Notes: generated from the letters alone by a model not told the origin. Counted from the stretch's first letter, positions 1 through 12,239 are shown. The stretch: 64,000 nt of DNA from Uloborus plumipes (GCA_038373865.1 JAXGGA010000034.1:62001-126000), one strand, 5' to 3'. Program-made: numbers and translations.

Positions 1-101
1 CAGTGTTAAAAGTTAGATTCAAAAAGATCAGTAGGAAAAATGTCTAAAAATTGGAACAAAAGCCAAGGGAAAAAAAGTGTTCTATCATTTTGAATGAACT
101 A

Positions 102-135
<34 letters not shown>

Positions 136-909
136 AAAGCTTATCCCTGCTCAATGTGACCAAGACTACTTCAATGTGCAAAGAAAGAGAAATCTATGCA
201 AAGGGTATTTTGGGCCTCGGTAGAGCATCATAAAATGAAAATTATTAATTTTTAGAAAAAACTTCCCAAAGCCTGCAAATTTACTGAGACTCATGAAGAG
301 TCATTCATTGAAGGTGAAGATGTAATAAACAAATTTTGATAACATCAAGGAACAGCATGGTCCCATAAAGCAACAACTTTTTTTGACGTCTGAACTGAGT
401 ACACTATTTACTAGGTAGATAACTAATAGCTTAGTTTTGATCAATTAACTTCTTTTTCATAATGCTGCTGTCATTTTTTCCACAAATCTAAATTCCCTTT
501 TAGTAGATTTTTTTTTAAATTTTGTACCAGTTTCTAAAAATCGATGTTTAAATTTATGAGATATTTAGTCCAATACTGTTGAATAAAAGTAAGTCGATAC
601 TAAGGGGTTTGTCATGTGTTTTTATCGAGCAGTTCTCTTTTCATTCACATTCATCTTAAATGGGGTAAGACCCACATTGCGGAGCTTTGTCCCATTTTAT
701 GGGGTAAACGTCCACAATTTCCTTTTCCTGCAATGTTGCAAATTCTCGGTAATTATTAATCATATAAAGCTAGTTTTTAGAAGAGTTAGGTAGCAGCCCA
801 TTCCATTACTCCGATTCATTTACTCCGAAAAAACGGGAAAATCAACCTTTTAATAACCAGGATGTTGTAGAAACTGCAAAGTGGCTCTTTACTCTCACCG
901 TCCCTACAT
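1..909. other. Non-coding stretch, no gene seen
   Basis: No ORF with recognisable content. It contains a 31-base A run near 101-131, which explains the lysine-rich 60-codon open frame there, and AT-rich sequence. A short inverted motif around 660-720 (GGGGTAAGACC and GGGGTAAACGT blocks) may be an old repeat. The last 8 bases (902-909) are the left target-site duplication of the next element. Confidence 0.6.
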
Positions 910-1782
910 TAGGGTGTATCAAAAAAGAATTTTTTTCGAAATTCCACTTTCTAAGTTGATAAAAAGTTGCCCCTACCGGCCCACGTTTTCCATAAAAAAA
1001 TTAATTTGAATCAAAAATTGTTTAGGTCTCCCGCACGAAGCCTAAAGATGTTGATTTTCTTCAAAAATATACTTAAAAAAAAAAAAAAAAAAATAAAAAC
1101 CAAGAATAAACATTAAAAAAAAATTCAAGTTGAAAAATTCACACACACAAAAACAGAGGACGAAATTGGGTCTGAAAAAAAGTACAATAAACAATATTTA
1201 GAACTCCTGCATTTATTCCAAACTTTCGTAATTTTCACCAAAACTAGAATTTTACGATTCTGTGAGACTTTGTTAGAAGCTTATTTGCCATTGTGGCTTG
1301 ATTAGAAACTTGTATATGAATATGGAATCAAACTGACTTAACACTTGAGAGTGGGAATTATCTGTGCTTTATTTGGAGTAAAATAATATAAACTATAAAC
1401 ATAATACAAGAATCTCGTCCCACAGTGTTTGTGTGCTATGCCCGATATCACAAGCGCATGTCATGTGATATTCTCTCACCGCATCTTTTTTTTCCTGTTG
1501 ACCTATAGTATTATGTTTTGTAACTACCGCATATTAGCATATTACCGTTAACTCTTTATTTAGGGGTACATTCGTGTTGCTTAGTGAATGTGTAGTAAAG
1601 TTTGCTATTTTCAATTATGAGTAGAGTATCTCAATCAACAAGAAAATTTATGGAACTGCCGATAATGGGTCAACCCAAAACAGAGAGATATACGTATAAT
1701 ATGAATGTGTTCTTTTCGCACTAATTTCCCTCTTGCCACTGACTCGCAATAGTTTGATCCTTTCGTCCATTAAAGTATAAAG

Positions 1783-2259
1783 TCAATAGGTCAGAGGTGC
1801 AAGTTGAACTCGCAGCTTGGCGAATTTTTTTCTTTTACGGAAAATCTTTGATTCATCTATAGCTACGGCTTGATTTTCATAATTTACTACACTGATGACC
1901 TCCAAGAGAGCAGCAGCTAAATGAGTACCTGATCTGTTAGAAAGTACATTCGTAACGTGCGTAAGGTCGTTCAAAAATGAACGCTCTAATGACAGAACCT
2001 TTTTGGCAGTTGGACAGCGACAGTTGTCAACATGACATTTGCAAGGGCAAATATCAAAAATATTGTTTTCAATATCAAATTTAATCAATTTTACAGATGC
2101 TTTGAAGCTGTTTGAATACTCCCTGCCAGCTGTTGAAGATCTCTTAATGTTTTTCAGTTTTTCATGTAGCTTTAAAATCATGTACATAATGTTATCTCTG
2201 CTAGGAGTGGGAATAGAAACTGTCATCCACAACTTCTTAAGCTTTAGAGCCACTCGCAT
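1783..2259 (-). CDS. Cysteine-rich hypothetical protein inside the long-TIR element
   Basis: An uninterrupted 158-codon frame on the - strand in the unique core of the 3.9 kb inverted-repeat element, long for DNA this AT-rich. The product is basic at both ends. Near residues 70-83 it has a tight cysteine cluster (CPCKCHVDNCRCP) followed by KKVLSLERSFLNDL, which looks like a small metal-binding or disulphide knot before a helix. I do not recognise a family, and no DDE, RNase H or helicase motif is visible. Its position suggests an element-borne gene or the surviving piece of one, perhaps a DNA-binding part of a lost transposase (inference). It has no visible promoter, and it may be only an exon, since the frame is open at its start. 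Confidence 0.45.
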   Translation of the reverse strand: MRVALKLKKLWMTVSIPTPSRDNIMYMILKLHEKLKNIKRSSTAGREYSNSFKASVKLIKFDIENNIFDICPCKCHVDNCRCPTAKKVLSLERSFLNDLTHVTNVLSNRSGTHLAAALLEVISVVNYENQAVAIDESKIFRKRKKFAKLRVQLAPLTY

Positions 2260-2966
2260 AGCACTGGTCCAGTTTTTCAGCTGAAGTCATCCCTCCCCTC
2301 AGTCTTAAAACTTTTTCTCGAGTTAATTAAAACATCTCAATTCATCCATTTTAGTGAGAAGAACACATTCATATCAGGGCCATATTTAAGGGGTGGGTTT
2401 TTAGGGTTCAAACCCCTTTCAAAATTTTACAAAACTTCCCAAAAATTCTTTCATTAGAATTATTTCTGTTGAAAGAAAAATTATTTCCATTTGTTATTAA
2501 TTTCTTTCAAATTTATTTGAAAAATTAAATTATTATTATTGAAGAATTGTATCAACTCGGTGCTTTATCTGCATTAGTTGTTTTTATTGAAAGTTATTAC
2601 GAACATCATATCAATCCTACTATACAGTGCTTTCCTTCAAATTTTGAGTACTTGACAAAGAAAAATATCAAAACTCTCTAAATTTGGAAGTGCCAAACTC
2701 TATATTTAACATATTTCATTGGGGACAAAAACATATGAATTTAACAAGTATTACTTCGAATGAACATACATGAGTATAAGCATCTATTCTTTTGAGTTCT
2801 AAAACAGACATCGAATTTCAAACAGGGGTAAAGTTATGTAGACGAATAAGATTTTTTCTTATTGAATGGACATATAATCTTTTACATTTGCTCATATTAA
2901 TGGAGTTAAAGCAGCACCCCCACGTTTAAGTAAGTTATAGTAACGAAAAAGAAAAGAATATATGAA

Positions 2967-3696
2967 TAGGGATGCACCAATTAATCGGCCATAATCGGCC
3001 ACTTTGCCGATTATTAATAATCGTCAAAATTAGGCCGATTAATCTGCCAAATATATTTTTTGAATATTATTCTTCAAAGTATACATTCACTAAGAAACTA
3101 AGATGAATAATTTTATTAACAGTAATAATCCTCATAGTTGATATAAAGTTTTTAATAAATTAATTCTCCAACTTTGAATAAATATACATTGACAATGTTG
3201 CAACACATTTTTCATGTGGCGACAGTTTCTCCTTAGTACAGTGCTTTTAGATAACCTCTAATTTTCAAAGAATAAAAGTTGAATTAAATTGCTACTAATC
3301 ATTAAAAAATGTAAATTAAAAGTACTCCTAAATTGGAGTGCTTACCACAGACTCCCCCTCCCCTTTTTTTGAAATTTTATGTCCAATTAACATAATTAAT
3401 AATGTGTTAATGTAATACCATTGACAATAACATGGAAATTGGTCCGAAAAAATTTGATGAAATATTAAAATTATTTTGTGAAAATTAGGAAAATGGAAAA
3501 AAAAATCTTCTCTCGGAAATAAATTACTTACTATCTCTTAACTCGGAATTGTATAAGGGAGTTAAAACAGTGATGGTAAAATTGGCAGTATTAAAAACAA
3601 TCATCCTTATCATTAATCGGCTCAGCCGATTAATCGGCCGATTATCAACTACCGATTAATCGGTAATCGGTCAATTTGCTTATCGGTGCACCCCTA
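2967..3696. mobile_element. hAT MITE (copy 1), 730 bp, with 8-bp TSD
   Basis: Starts TAGGGATGCACCAATTAATC and ends with CGGTGCACCCCTA, so the termini are inverted. It is flanked by a perfect 8-bp duplication TATATGAA (2959-2966 and 3697-3704). Subterminal DNA is built of repeated CCGATTAATCGG palindromes. There is no coding capacity. TAGGG-type ends and an 8-bp TSD are the established hallmarks of hAT elements. A second copy lies at 34212-34973. This copy is nested inside the 3.9 kb inverted-repeat element and so is the younger of the two. Confidence 0.9.
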
Positions 3697-4809
3697 TATA
3701 TGAATACAATCAAATTTGATTGAACATATATGAAGGGCCAGGGGGAAAAAAGATGAAAGACCAAAAAGCGATTTCGAGAAAAATGAAGAACAAAGTTTGA
3801 TTTCTCGTAGCTCCTTATGTAGTTTTTCGAGTTTTCATACACATTTCGGTCGCTTCTCATCTTTTTCCCCCCTTGTTTGTCTACCAGATGATACTATTCC
3901 TTCATAGCCTATAGATAGAGCTAATATCTCAAAATTGACGAAAAAGTAACTTTCATCTTTTTTCCCCCTTGGCCTTTCATATATTTTACGAGAAATGTTT
4001 TTGGTAAAACACTCCCCGAAACAAATATCTGGTTACGGCCCTGATTCATATTATACGTATACCTCTCTGTTTGGGTTGACGCATTATCGGCAGTTCCGTA
4101 GATTTTCTTGTTGATTGAGGTACTCTACTCATAATTTAAAATAGCAAACTTCACTACACATTCACTAAGCAACACGAATGTATCCCTAAATATAGAGTTA
4201 ACAGCGATATGCCGTTTTTACAAAACATAATAATACTATAGGTCAACAGAAAAAAAAAAGATACGGTGAGAGAATATCACTATCATGTGACATGCGCTTG
4301 TGATATCACGCTGGCACTATGGGAGGAGATGCTTGTATTATGTTTATAGTTTACATTATTTTACTCCAAATAAAGCGCAGATAATTCCCAGTTCCATATT
4401 CATATACGAGTTTCTAATCAAGCCACAATGGCCAATAAGCTTCTAACAAAGTCTCACGGAGTCCTAAACTTCTAGTTTTGGTAAAAAATACGGAAGTTTG
4501 GAATAAATGCGGGAGATCTAAATATTGTTTATTGTACTTTTTTTTTTCAGACCCAATTTCGTCTTTCGATTTTTTTTGTGTACATTTTTCAACTTGATTT
4601 TTTTAAATATTTATTCTTAATATTTAAAATTTTTTTAAAAAAATACATTTTTGAAGAAAATCAAAAACTTTAGGGCTTGTGCAGGAGACCTAAACAATTT
4701 TTGATTAGATATTTTTTTGTGGAAAATTTTGGTCGGTAGGGGCAACTTTTTATCAACTTATAAAGTTGAATTTCGAAAAAAGTTTTTTCGATACGCCCTA
4801 CCCTACATC

Positions 4810-6371
4810 CCTTTGCTTCTTGAAACAAATTTTGAGCTATCTTTGAGAGGGAGGGGTTCAAGGCTTTCTTATTATGAAAGTCTTTACGTCGAAATTTTGA
4901 GCTAAGTAAGTGAGGAAAGAGGGAAGGTTCTTCAGTCTTTCCCCCAAAAAATTTCAAAATTTTAATTTTTAAAACACAATTTTGGGCTATCTTTGGGGAC
5001 AATAGGCGAGAGAAAATATTCAGTGATCTTTCCTTCACGTTATCTTGCATGTTAATGTTCTAAAAAAGGGATTCAAAGCATTATCCCACATGTTTTTAAA
5101 AATTGAAATCTTAACTGGTGAATATTCGACTATCTGACTACGTGAGGAGAAAGATTAAGGGTTTGTGTGTTGTCCTCAGAAAACCCATTTAAGGGCAATC
5201 TTTTGACGACATTCGCGAACTGGACTTCCTAGCTTCTTAATAATCAAAACAGCCCCCTGTAGTCCTTCTAAAGCAAAATTTTCTCACCACCACTTTGTAT
5301 GTGCCGTCATTTTTCCAATTGATTTTTCTATATAAATTTATTAACTTCTTGAAATTTTTAAACACAGCATATTGAAATTATATTTGATCGCACATAGATT
5401 TCTGACTGATAGAGAATGTTATTAACTTGTTTTTTATTTGCTTCAAATCTAGATGAATTTAAAAAAATAGTAGATGATAGAAAGTTTTCATCTGGATTCA
5501 GATAAGAAATAGAGTTGGGGGAGGAGATAATAATGAAATGCATGAAAATTTGGAGGGGTTGGGGGGGGGGGGGTAATTAAGTAACTTTTAAAGCTGTGTG
5601 ATTATTTGTGAGTGTCCAAAATTATTTCAGGAAATAAATACTGATAGCGTTTAATTTTATTTTGCAGCTTTCATTGAGTGAATTTTCTGACAAATCAGTG
5701 TAATAAACATTAAATGATGTAAGGTAAGAAGCTTTGTGATTACTACTGTGTTTTTATTAGCTACTTTATATTGTTTTCAGTTTTGATTTTATTAGTTATT
5801 TTATGCTTTTACTGTTGAAATGTAAATTACCTACGAATATAAAAAAGTTGGATTTTCAAACTTGGTGAATTTGTAGTTGTTTGTAAACAAATTTCATCAT
5901 AGTGTTTTTTGATTTCCTTCAAATGTTTTTTTGTTTAAATTTTATGTTTACCTGTTACCCTATGGCAGAAAGCTACTGACACGGCAACATTGTCGCAGAA
6001 TCAGGGAGGCAGTGTACAGAAAGATTTTTGTGATTGGGAGGAAAAAAAATGCTAAGAAAAAATAATAATGTAAAACAGTCACCAGAAAAAAACCTATGAA
6101 TCTATAGTATTAATGTTAACATTTTTATAAATATAAACACCTTGTCTTACTGTAAAAGGGTTGCTTATATATATTTATTATTGAAGAATATTCTAGTGTT
6201 GCAGAAAGAAATTGGTTCTAGAAAATTTGTCGCAGAAAGCTGAAAAAAATTCTGCCACAAGGACCTGTTACATTTAAAAGAAAGACTTATGCATACTCTT
6301 TTGTTTAAAATTTAATGCTTAACATGCAAATAACATTAAAAGTTCGAATTGAAAAAAAATTGTAAAATTTA
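4810..6371. other. Non-coding; degenerate ~100-bp tandem repeat at its start
   Basis: About 4810-5240 repeats a theme of a run of A/T, 'ttttgagctatctttg', then a G-rich block and 'ggttcaagg'. It is the reverse-complement counterpart of the degenerate array in TRIP12 intron 1 (21130-22080). A G run lies at 5563-5571. Around 5950-6270 'gtcgcagaa' and 'ctgttac' words recur and may belong to the next element. No gene seen. Confidence 0.45.
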
Positions 6372-8000
6372 TAGCTGAGCTAATATTTAGAAAAGTGCCA
6401 ATTTGAGTCCCAAGTGAATTTTCACTAGTATTTCAATAACTAGTTAAAAAAATAATTTTCCCCAGAAAGAAGATAAGTTTTGCTTTCATTTCATCTAATA
6501 ACATCAGAAAAAAAATTCTTTTTTTCTTCAGAAAATATTGTTTTTATACATCAAAAATCAGATCGGTAACGTGTCCCAAGTAACAAAGCTTAGCATTCAA
6601 ACAGGTCATGCGCACTTTCTAACTTCCCAAAAAAACGCACTTGCACAAGAAACGATGCTATTTTTACCCCTTTGTTAATATTTTACTTCATTTTTGTTTT
6701 AATCGATTCCTGATTTTCTAGCCGATGCGAAATAAGCGTGTCCCAAGTTCCGCCGTCAGAGTGGTAACAATAACTTCCGATCGATGTTTAGGCTCCCAAA
6801 ATCATTTCCTGCACCTATACCATGTGATACTGAGTACCTGGTGGGGTGTTTTATCGAATCGTAATTAAAAATTTGCATTTCTGCATCTAAAATTGTAGGT
6901 AAGATTTTTTAAAGTGATTTTTAAAAATGTGTGTCATTTGAGTCATCAGATCGGTAACAAGCTCTAAAATGCGCAGTTTTTATTATTTTAAAAATTATTT
7001 TATATATAAGTATAGTTCTTTATTACAAGTGAAAAAATCACGTGTTTGATTTTTAGTTTAGTGCGATCGACTCGGAAATAAAAAAAAAACTTTGTCAGTT
7101 TGTCAGATCGGTAACAGTCAGAGCGGTAACATTGAAAAACAGCGAATATGTTACAGAACTAACTCACACGTTTCAGAATTATAAAAAGCAAAAATCATAG
7201 GTTTTAGCCACATATATTGAATATTTTTGTTCTTAAAAAATGAAAAGCAATAAGTTTTAGTACAATTGCTTCCTTTGTGGTTTGTATGACCTAACAATAG
7301 AAATTAGTAAAATAAGAAAAATTGACACTGCAGAAATTAAGTTAATTAATTATTATTATTTTATTTATTTATTTTTTTTGTGCTTCAATTTCTCATAACT
7401 TCGCTAAATAACTAAATAATAGCTAGCATGCTAAATTTGAATTTCTGATCAAGAAATTAAATTTCCTGCAACTAATTAAAGAAAAGCAAGCAGCAGAGTT
7501 GTGTGTTGAAAAAGTTGAAGTTGTGTGTTGTTTCAAAACAAAACTAATGTTTTATTAGCTTGGATTTGGTAATCTCGTAATTTATTTTATCTAAAAACCT
7601 TATCACTCATTTTTATTTCCAAGAAATGCTTTTTTATAATGAAATTTGATTTTGTTGCCTAATATATATATTTTAATATAATTATCTTAATTCTATGTTA
7701 AAAATGCAATGAAATGATATCATATTTAGAGATGTTAACGAAGACTGAAAGCATAAACTCAGATATGTAGCTCATATTAACATCAGATCTGTAACATTCA
7801 TCAGATCTGTAACGGCTTAAAAGTGAGTAATCTAAGGAGGGGGGTAAATAACTTCCTTGACCTCCCCCCTTTTATTTTCTTGCATTTAGACCCAATTTAG
7901 ACTTAAAATCCAATATTAGTTTTTTTCTGCAAAAAAATTTTTTTTTCAGAAAACTCCAACTTCAAATTGGCACTTTTCTAAATATTGGCTCAGCTAGTAA
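6372..8000. mobile_element. Putative element with 34-bp inverted ends and seven CAGATCGGTAAC-type motifs
   Basis: A 34-bp inverted repeat bounds the region: 6372-6405 (AGCTGAGCTAATATTTAGAA...) and 7967-8000, differing by one base. Between them a 12-mer occurs seven times on the same strand: CAGATCGGTAAC at 6559, 6947 and 7104; CAGAGTGGTAAC at 6757; CAGAGCGGTAAC at 7119; CAGATCTGTAAC at 7784 and 7802. The word GTGTCCCAAG occurs twice (6571 and 6739). No ORF of note. The true ends may lie further out, since I found no target duplication immediately outside the inverted repeat. Confidence 0.45.
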
Positions 8001-8443
8001 AATTATTCTCATCATTTTCTTGAAAGTCCGTTTTATATCTCTACAAAAAAAGTGTATTAGGGTTTTATTCTATATTGTTATTGACAGAGGCAAGAATGCG
8101 CGACAATCTTTCCACTTTGTCCCTAACATGCTTCTTTAAGTTATTATTTCTAGTTTAAATTTTGTCGTTTGTGTTGAATATTTCTTACAAGCACTGGTTG
8201 TTGCACTGCAGAAGTATTGAGGTAAGATATTCCTGGGTTTCTCCCTATTTCGCTTTGTCCAATACCAAGATAAAGAGGGGGGGGGGGGCTTTTCTTATGT
8301 ACTTTGAAACCACATTATTCTCTCATCTGGTAGGAATACATGTTCCCATCTCATTTTCGCATGGGCCCTACTTCATGTGCAAGAAAAGTTACTCAAATAT
8401 GTCCTTGAATTTTGATTGTAAATTTTTTAGATTACTTTTACTT
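8001..8443. other. Spacer before the copia element, no gene seen
   Basis: A 95-codon open frame at 8162-8449 (+) shows no domain, runs through a nine-base G tract and ends in retrotransposon-flanking DNA, so I do not call it a gene. Confidence 0.5.
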
Positions 8444-8631
8444 TCTTAAGTTTAATTAAACATTTTATTGCATTAGATGAGTGGACAATACAGAATACAC
8501 AGATACAAAACGTACGCAACAGATACAACACAAATTCTAAAAGTCATATCACACAAGTGATGCTAAACGATTTCACAAAAACATCTGACATAGTGTTGTC
8601 ACACAACATAACTTCAAAATTATATTCAACA
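8444..8631 (-). repeat. 3' LTR of the copia element
   Basis: 188 bp. On the - strand it begins TGTTGAATATAAT right after the G-rich polypurine tract (8632-8650), a start like that of Drosophila copia LTRs. It ends near 8444 with CTTAAGA, where similarity to the 5' LTR stops. The end is not the canonical CA, so it may be mutated or mis-set by a base or two. Confidence 0.85.
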
Positions 8632-8650
8632 CCCCCCCCCCCTTGATTTT
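8632..8650 (-). other. Polypurine tract of copia
   Basis: Reads AAAATCAAGGGGGGGGGGG on the - strand, abutting the 3' LTR. This is where plus-strand DNA priming takes place in LTR retroelements. Confidence 0.75.
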
Positions 8651-8878
8651 AAGTTTCTCCTTTTTTAAAGAAATGATAAATTGACAAATTTTTTAAAGCA
8701 AAATTAATTTTAAAACAATATAAAAATTTTACACGATTATGGCAGAGAAAACTTAACTTTTAAACATACATAACTTTCTTAAATTATTAAATTTAATGCT
8801 ACCCAATGGTTTTGTAAAAAAATCAGCCAGATTATTTTCTTAACTTACATACTTAAGAATGATTTCTTTCTTAAAAAT

Positions 8879-9400
8879 TTAATCCTTTATAAAATGATTA
8901 CGTATATCAATATGTTTACTTCTTTTTGAGTTTTTGTAACTGCTTGCTATTGCTACAGCACTCATATTATCTATATACAAAATAGGAACTAAATTATTTA
9001 CATTAAAGTCACTTAATATCCCCCCTAAGTAAATCAGTTCTTGAGCTGAAGAGGCAGCAGCAATATATTCGGATTCAGCTGATGACAATGCCACACAGTT
9101 CTGCTTTCTTCAAGACCACTAAATGATGTTGCCACAGTACATCACAGTGCAGCCACTCACACTTTTTCTATCAGCTTGGCTTGCCCAGTCGGCATCAGAG
9201 TAGCAAATTAAATTCTTATCCTCTTTCACGCTTCTTGTATAGTGAAAATCAATTTCTTGAGTTCCTTTCAAATACTTCACAATTCTTTTAGCTGCTTGCC
9301 AGGTTTGAGTAGTATTCTTGTCAAGTACTCTGCTTAGGTATGATACAGAAAAGGTTAAATCGGGCCTCGTAGTTGTAGCCAAATACATCAAACTTCCTAT
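8879..9400 (-). pseudogene. copia pol: end of RT and RNase H domain
   Basis: On the - strand the frame resumes from the nested fold-back insertion with GSLMYLATTTRPDLTFSVSY, the conserved copia RT/connection block. It continues with SDADWASQADRKSVSGC (RNase H first acidic residue region), ALSSAESEYIAAASSAQE, and near the end SKHIDIRNHFIKD (conserved His/Asp of copia RNase H). TAG and TGA interrupt the frame between NII and ALSSAE (about 9095-9118). The frame is unchanged across them, so these are point mutations. The domain would degrade the RNA strand during reverse transcription. Dead by stops. Confidence 0.9.
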
Positions 9401-12235
9401 GGGTCAAGTGATCCAACGTTTTTTACCTTACATTTTTGTATTTCTTTCAAATTTGGCTCATCAATTGTACCCATTGAGGTAATCAAAAGTACCAATTTTT
9501 GGATTTTTATCTCTATTATTTTTTGATTTATGAGACTTTGAACTTTGGAAAAACCCACGTTTTTCCATGGATAAGGGAACATAAAAGAGACCATAACTCA
9601 GCACCAAATCTAGATAGAACAATTTGGTAAATGGCATTTTAAAGTACGTTAGTTGCCGCTTAATCTGATATGCAGCATGACTAATTTGATAAAAAATTTC
9701 TTTTTCAAAAAATGGAATTTAAATTTCAAATTTAAATTTCTCGAAAAACATATAATGAATTTTTTTGAAAAAATTCTCAAATTCTTGTGTATTTTATCTA
9801 TGTTTGTACAAATTTTTAGATTAGGATCTCAAAGGGATCATATTTTTTTGAATTTTTGAATAAAACTGTATAGGAAAAAAATGATATTTTTTAGATTCTA
9901 TTTATTTAAATACTTAGTTCTCTTGCTTGTGATGGTCTAAAAAGTAGTAAACAAACATGAATATGTTTAAAGTGAGCTGGCATGAGCATATAGATTTGTC
10001 AGGTTCACCCCTTCCTCCCCCGCACAACCACTCTTTTTTAATTCAAAACTGTTCAAAATGTTTAAAAAAAAACAAAAACTCTTTGATACAAAATGAATAG
10101 TAAACTTATTTAAAGTTAGTAAATGGGTTTCCTTATAACTAGACGAAGTATCACCCTCCTCCACCCAAATATACCATTAACGCTGTACTATTATGACGTC
10201 TAACCTGGGGATTGAATTGACTATTATTTTTACTCTAGGTAAGTGAGCTAGCATTAACTTCTAGATTGGTCAGCTCCCGCTCCCTTCCTTCCTGATCCAA
10301 CCATTTTTCCCCCAAACTGTTTAAAATGCTAAAAAAAAAAGCTTCTTTGATACAAAATGAACAGTAAACTGAACAGTACAACCCTTCCCCCACCCAAATA
10401 TACCATTAACGCTATACTAATATGACGTCTCACCTGGGGATTGATTTGAGGATTATTTTCCCCCTAGGTATATATTGTTTTTCAGACGAAGTGTATATTT
10501 TTTAATCCGACCTTCACAAAGTGTACTTCCATTCAATATCTGAATTTAAACTTATGATTCATTTCATCCCCTCCCCCAGCACCAATCTTCAGTTTTGAAG
10601 AGAGGAAATAAATGGGTCGCCCCAAGATCATAGCAAACAGCAAAATAGCACTGTTTCTCCTTGTTCTCATAATGTTTTCCCATTATTTTCACACAAAACT
10701 GAAAAGAAATCAAAGTGTCACATTATATGTCAGTCCCCATCACCGCCTTTCCTTTCTCTTATTGGAAAAAGCTCATGAGCTAATAGGAAAGTAACAAACA
10801 GAACAAACTGAAACACTACCAGGCATCAGTAGAGACTAAGGCTTTGAAATGGGGTTAGGCGGGATGATAAAAAAAATAAAAGTTTGGAGCGGGAAGGTAG
10901 GGTAAGGGGGGTGGGAGCAATCTGTAAAGAAGTTAAACAACATGAGAGGGTTATGATCAAAAAAGCAGTGTTTGATTAATATATGTGTATAGATATGTCT
11001 TGCTGCATTACTTTCCTTTACAAAAAAAATGAAAAATAACACAAACAATTAAAAAAATTAAATAACAGCTGCACACTAGATAATGTGGAAAGATAGTTAT
11101 GGGGACATAGACATATGATCTGATATTTTGATTTATTTTCAGTTTTGTGCGTAAAGAATAGAAAAAACAACGAGAACAAGGAGAAACATTGCTATTTTGC
11201 TGTTTGCTATGATCTTGGGGCGACCCATTTATTTCCTCCCTTCAAAATTGAAGATTGGTGCTGGGGTAGAAGATGAAATGAATTATAAAGTTAAATTTCA
11301 GATACTGAATGGAAGTACACTTTAAAGTTTGGATCGAAAAAGAAACACTTTGTCTGAAAAACAATATATATACCTAGGGTGAAAATAATCCTCAACTCAA
11401 TCCCCAGGTTGGACGTCATATTAGTATAGTGTTACTGGTATATTTGGGTGGGGAGGGGGATACTTCGTCTAGTTATAAGGAAACCCATTTACCCACTTTA
11501 AATAAGTTTACTATTCATTTTGTATCAAAGAGTTTTTGTTTTTTTTAAACATTTTGAACAGCTTTGAATAAAAAAAGAGTGGTTGTGCGGGGAAGGAAGG
11601 GGAGAGGGGGTGAACCTGACAAATCTATAAGCTCATGCCAGCTCACTTTAAACATATTCATGTTTGTTTACTACTTTTTAGACCATCACAAGCAAGAGAA
11701 CTTAATATTTGAATAAATAGAATCTAAAAAATATTTTTTTTCCTATACAGTTTTATTCAAAAATTCAAAAAATATGATCCCATTGAGATCCCAATCTAAA
11801 AATTTGTACAAACATAGATAAAATACACAAGAATTTTTGAGAATTTTTTGAAAAAAATTCATTATGTTTTTTGAGAAATTTAAATTTGAAATTTAAATTT
11901 CATTTTTTGAAAAAGAAATTTTTATCAAATTAGTCATGTTGCATATCAGATTAAGCAGCAACTAACGTACTTTAAAATGCCATTTACCAAATCGTTCTAT
12001 CTATATTTGGTGCCGAGTTATGGTCCCCTTTATGTTCCCTTATCCATGGAAAAACGAGGGTTGGTTTTCCAAAGTTCAAAGTCTCATAAATGAAAAAATA
12101 ATAGAGATAAAAATCCAAAAATTGAGACTTTTGATTACTTCAAGCGGTACAATTAATGAGTCAAATGTGAAAGAAATACAAAAATGTAAGGTAAAATTTT
12201 TCTCAGATTTTGGATCACTTGACGTGGAATGACCC
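9401..12235. mobile_element. Fold-back element, copy 1 (2.8 kb, nearly palindromic)
   Basis: Both ends match in inverted orientation. The left starts GGGTCAAGTGATCCAACG and the right ends CACTTGACGTGGAATGACCC. The inverted arms run about 1.3-1.4 kb each towards a short unique loop near 10850-11100. A 4-bp duplication CTAT (9397-9400 and 12236-12239) flanks it inside the copia RT, between codons that read LI and GSLM. The left arm carries an extra internally duplicated block (10220-10450). At the outer left end about seven bases are missing compared with the other three ends. No transposase seen; each arm holds a ~65-codon frame beginning MV.FM.PYPWKN. Copy 2 (23930-26791) lies in the opposite orientation. 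Four-base TSDs are known in Chapaev and Sola elements, but the class is unproven. Confidence 0.85.
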
Positions 12236-12239
12236 CTAT

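Larger units (their letters stand above)
910..4800. mobile_element. 3.9 kb DNA transposon with ~0.8 kb terminal inverted repeats and 8-bp TSD
   Basis: The left arm (910-1706) is the reverse complement, at roughly 85-90 % by eye, of the right arm (4044-4800). Terminal bases read TAGGGTGTATC on the left and GATACGCCCTA on the right. The element is flanked by a perfect 8-bp direct repeat CCCTACAT (902-909 and 4801-4808), which I read as the target-site duplication. The unique centre carries a 158-codon ORF on the - strand (1783-2259) and a nested hAT MITE (2967-3696). An 8-bp duplication with TA(G/A)GG-type ends fits the hAT or P class, but arms this long are not typical of hAT. No transposase was recognised, so this is a non-autonomous or unclassified element. 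Boundaries are well supported; class assignment is open. Confidence 0.8.

Noticed and set aside
51..233. 60-codon open frame with a poly-lysine stretch
   Set aside because: Created by a 31-base A run; no domain or context.
6372..8000. CRISPR-like array from the CAGATCGGTAAC repeats
   Set aside because: Eukaryotic context, irregular spacing, 12-bp repeats and no spacers of constant size.
8162..8449. 95-codon open frame (+)
   Set aside because: Crosses a homopolymer G tract and ends in the copia LTR; no recognisable content.
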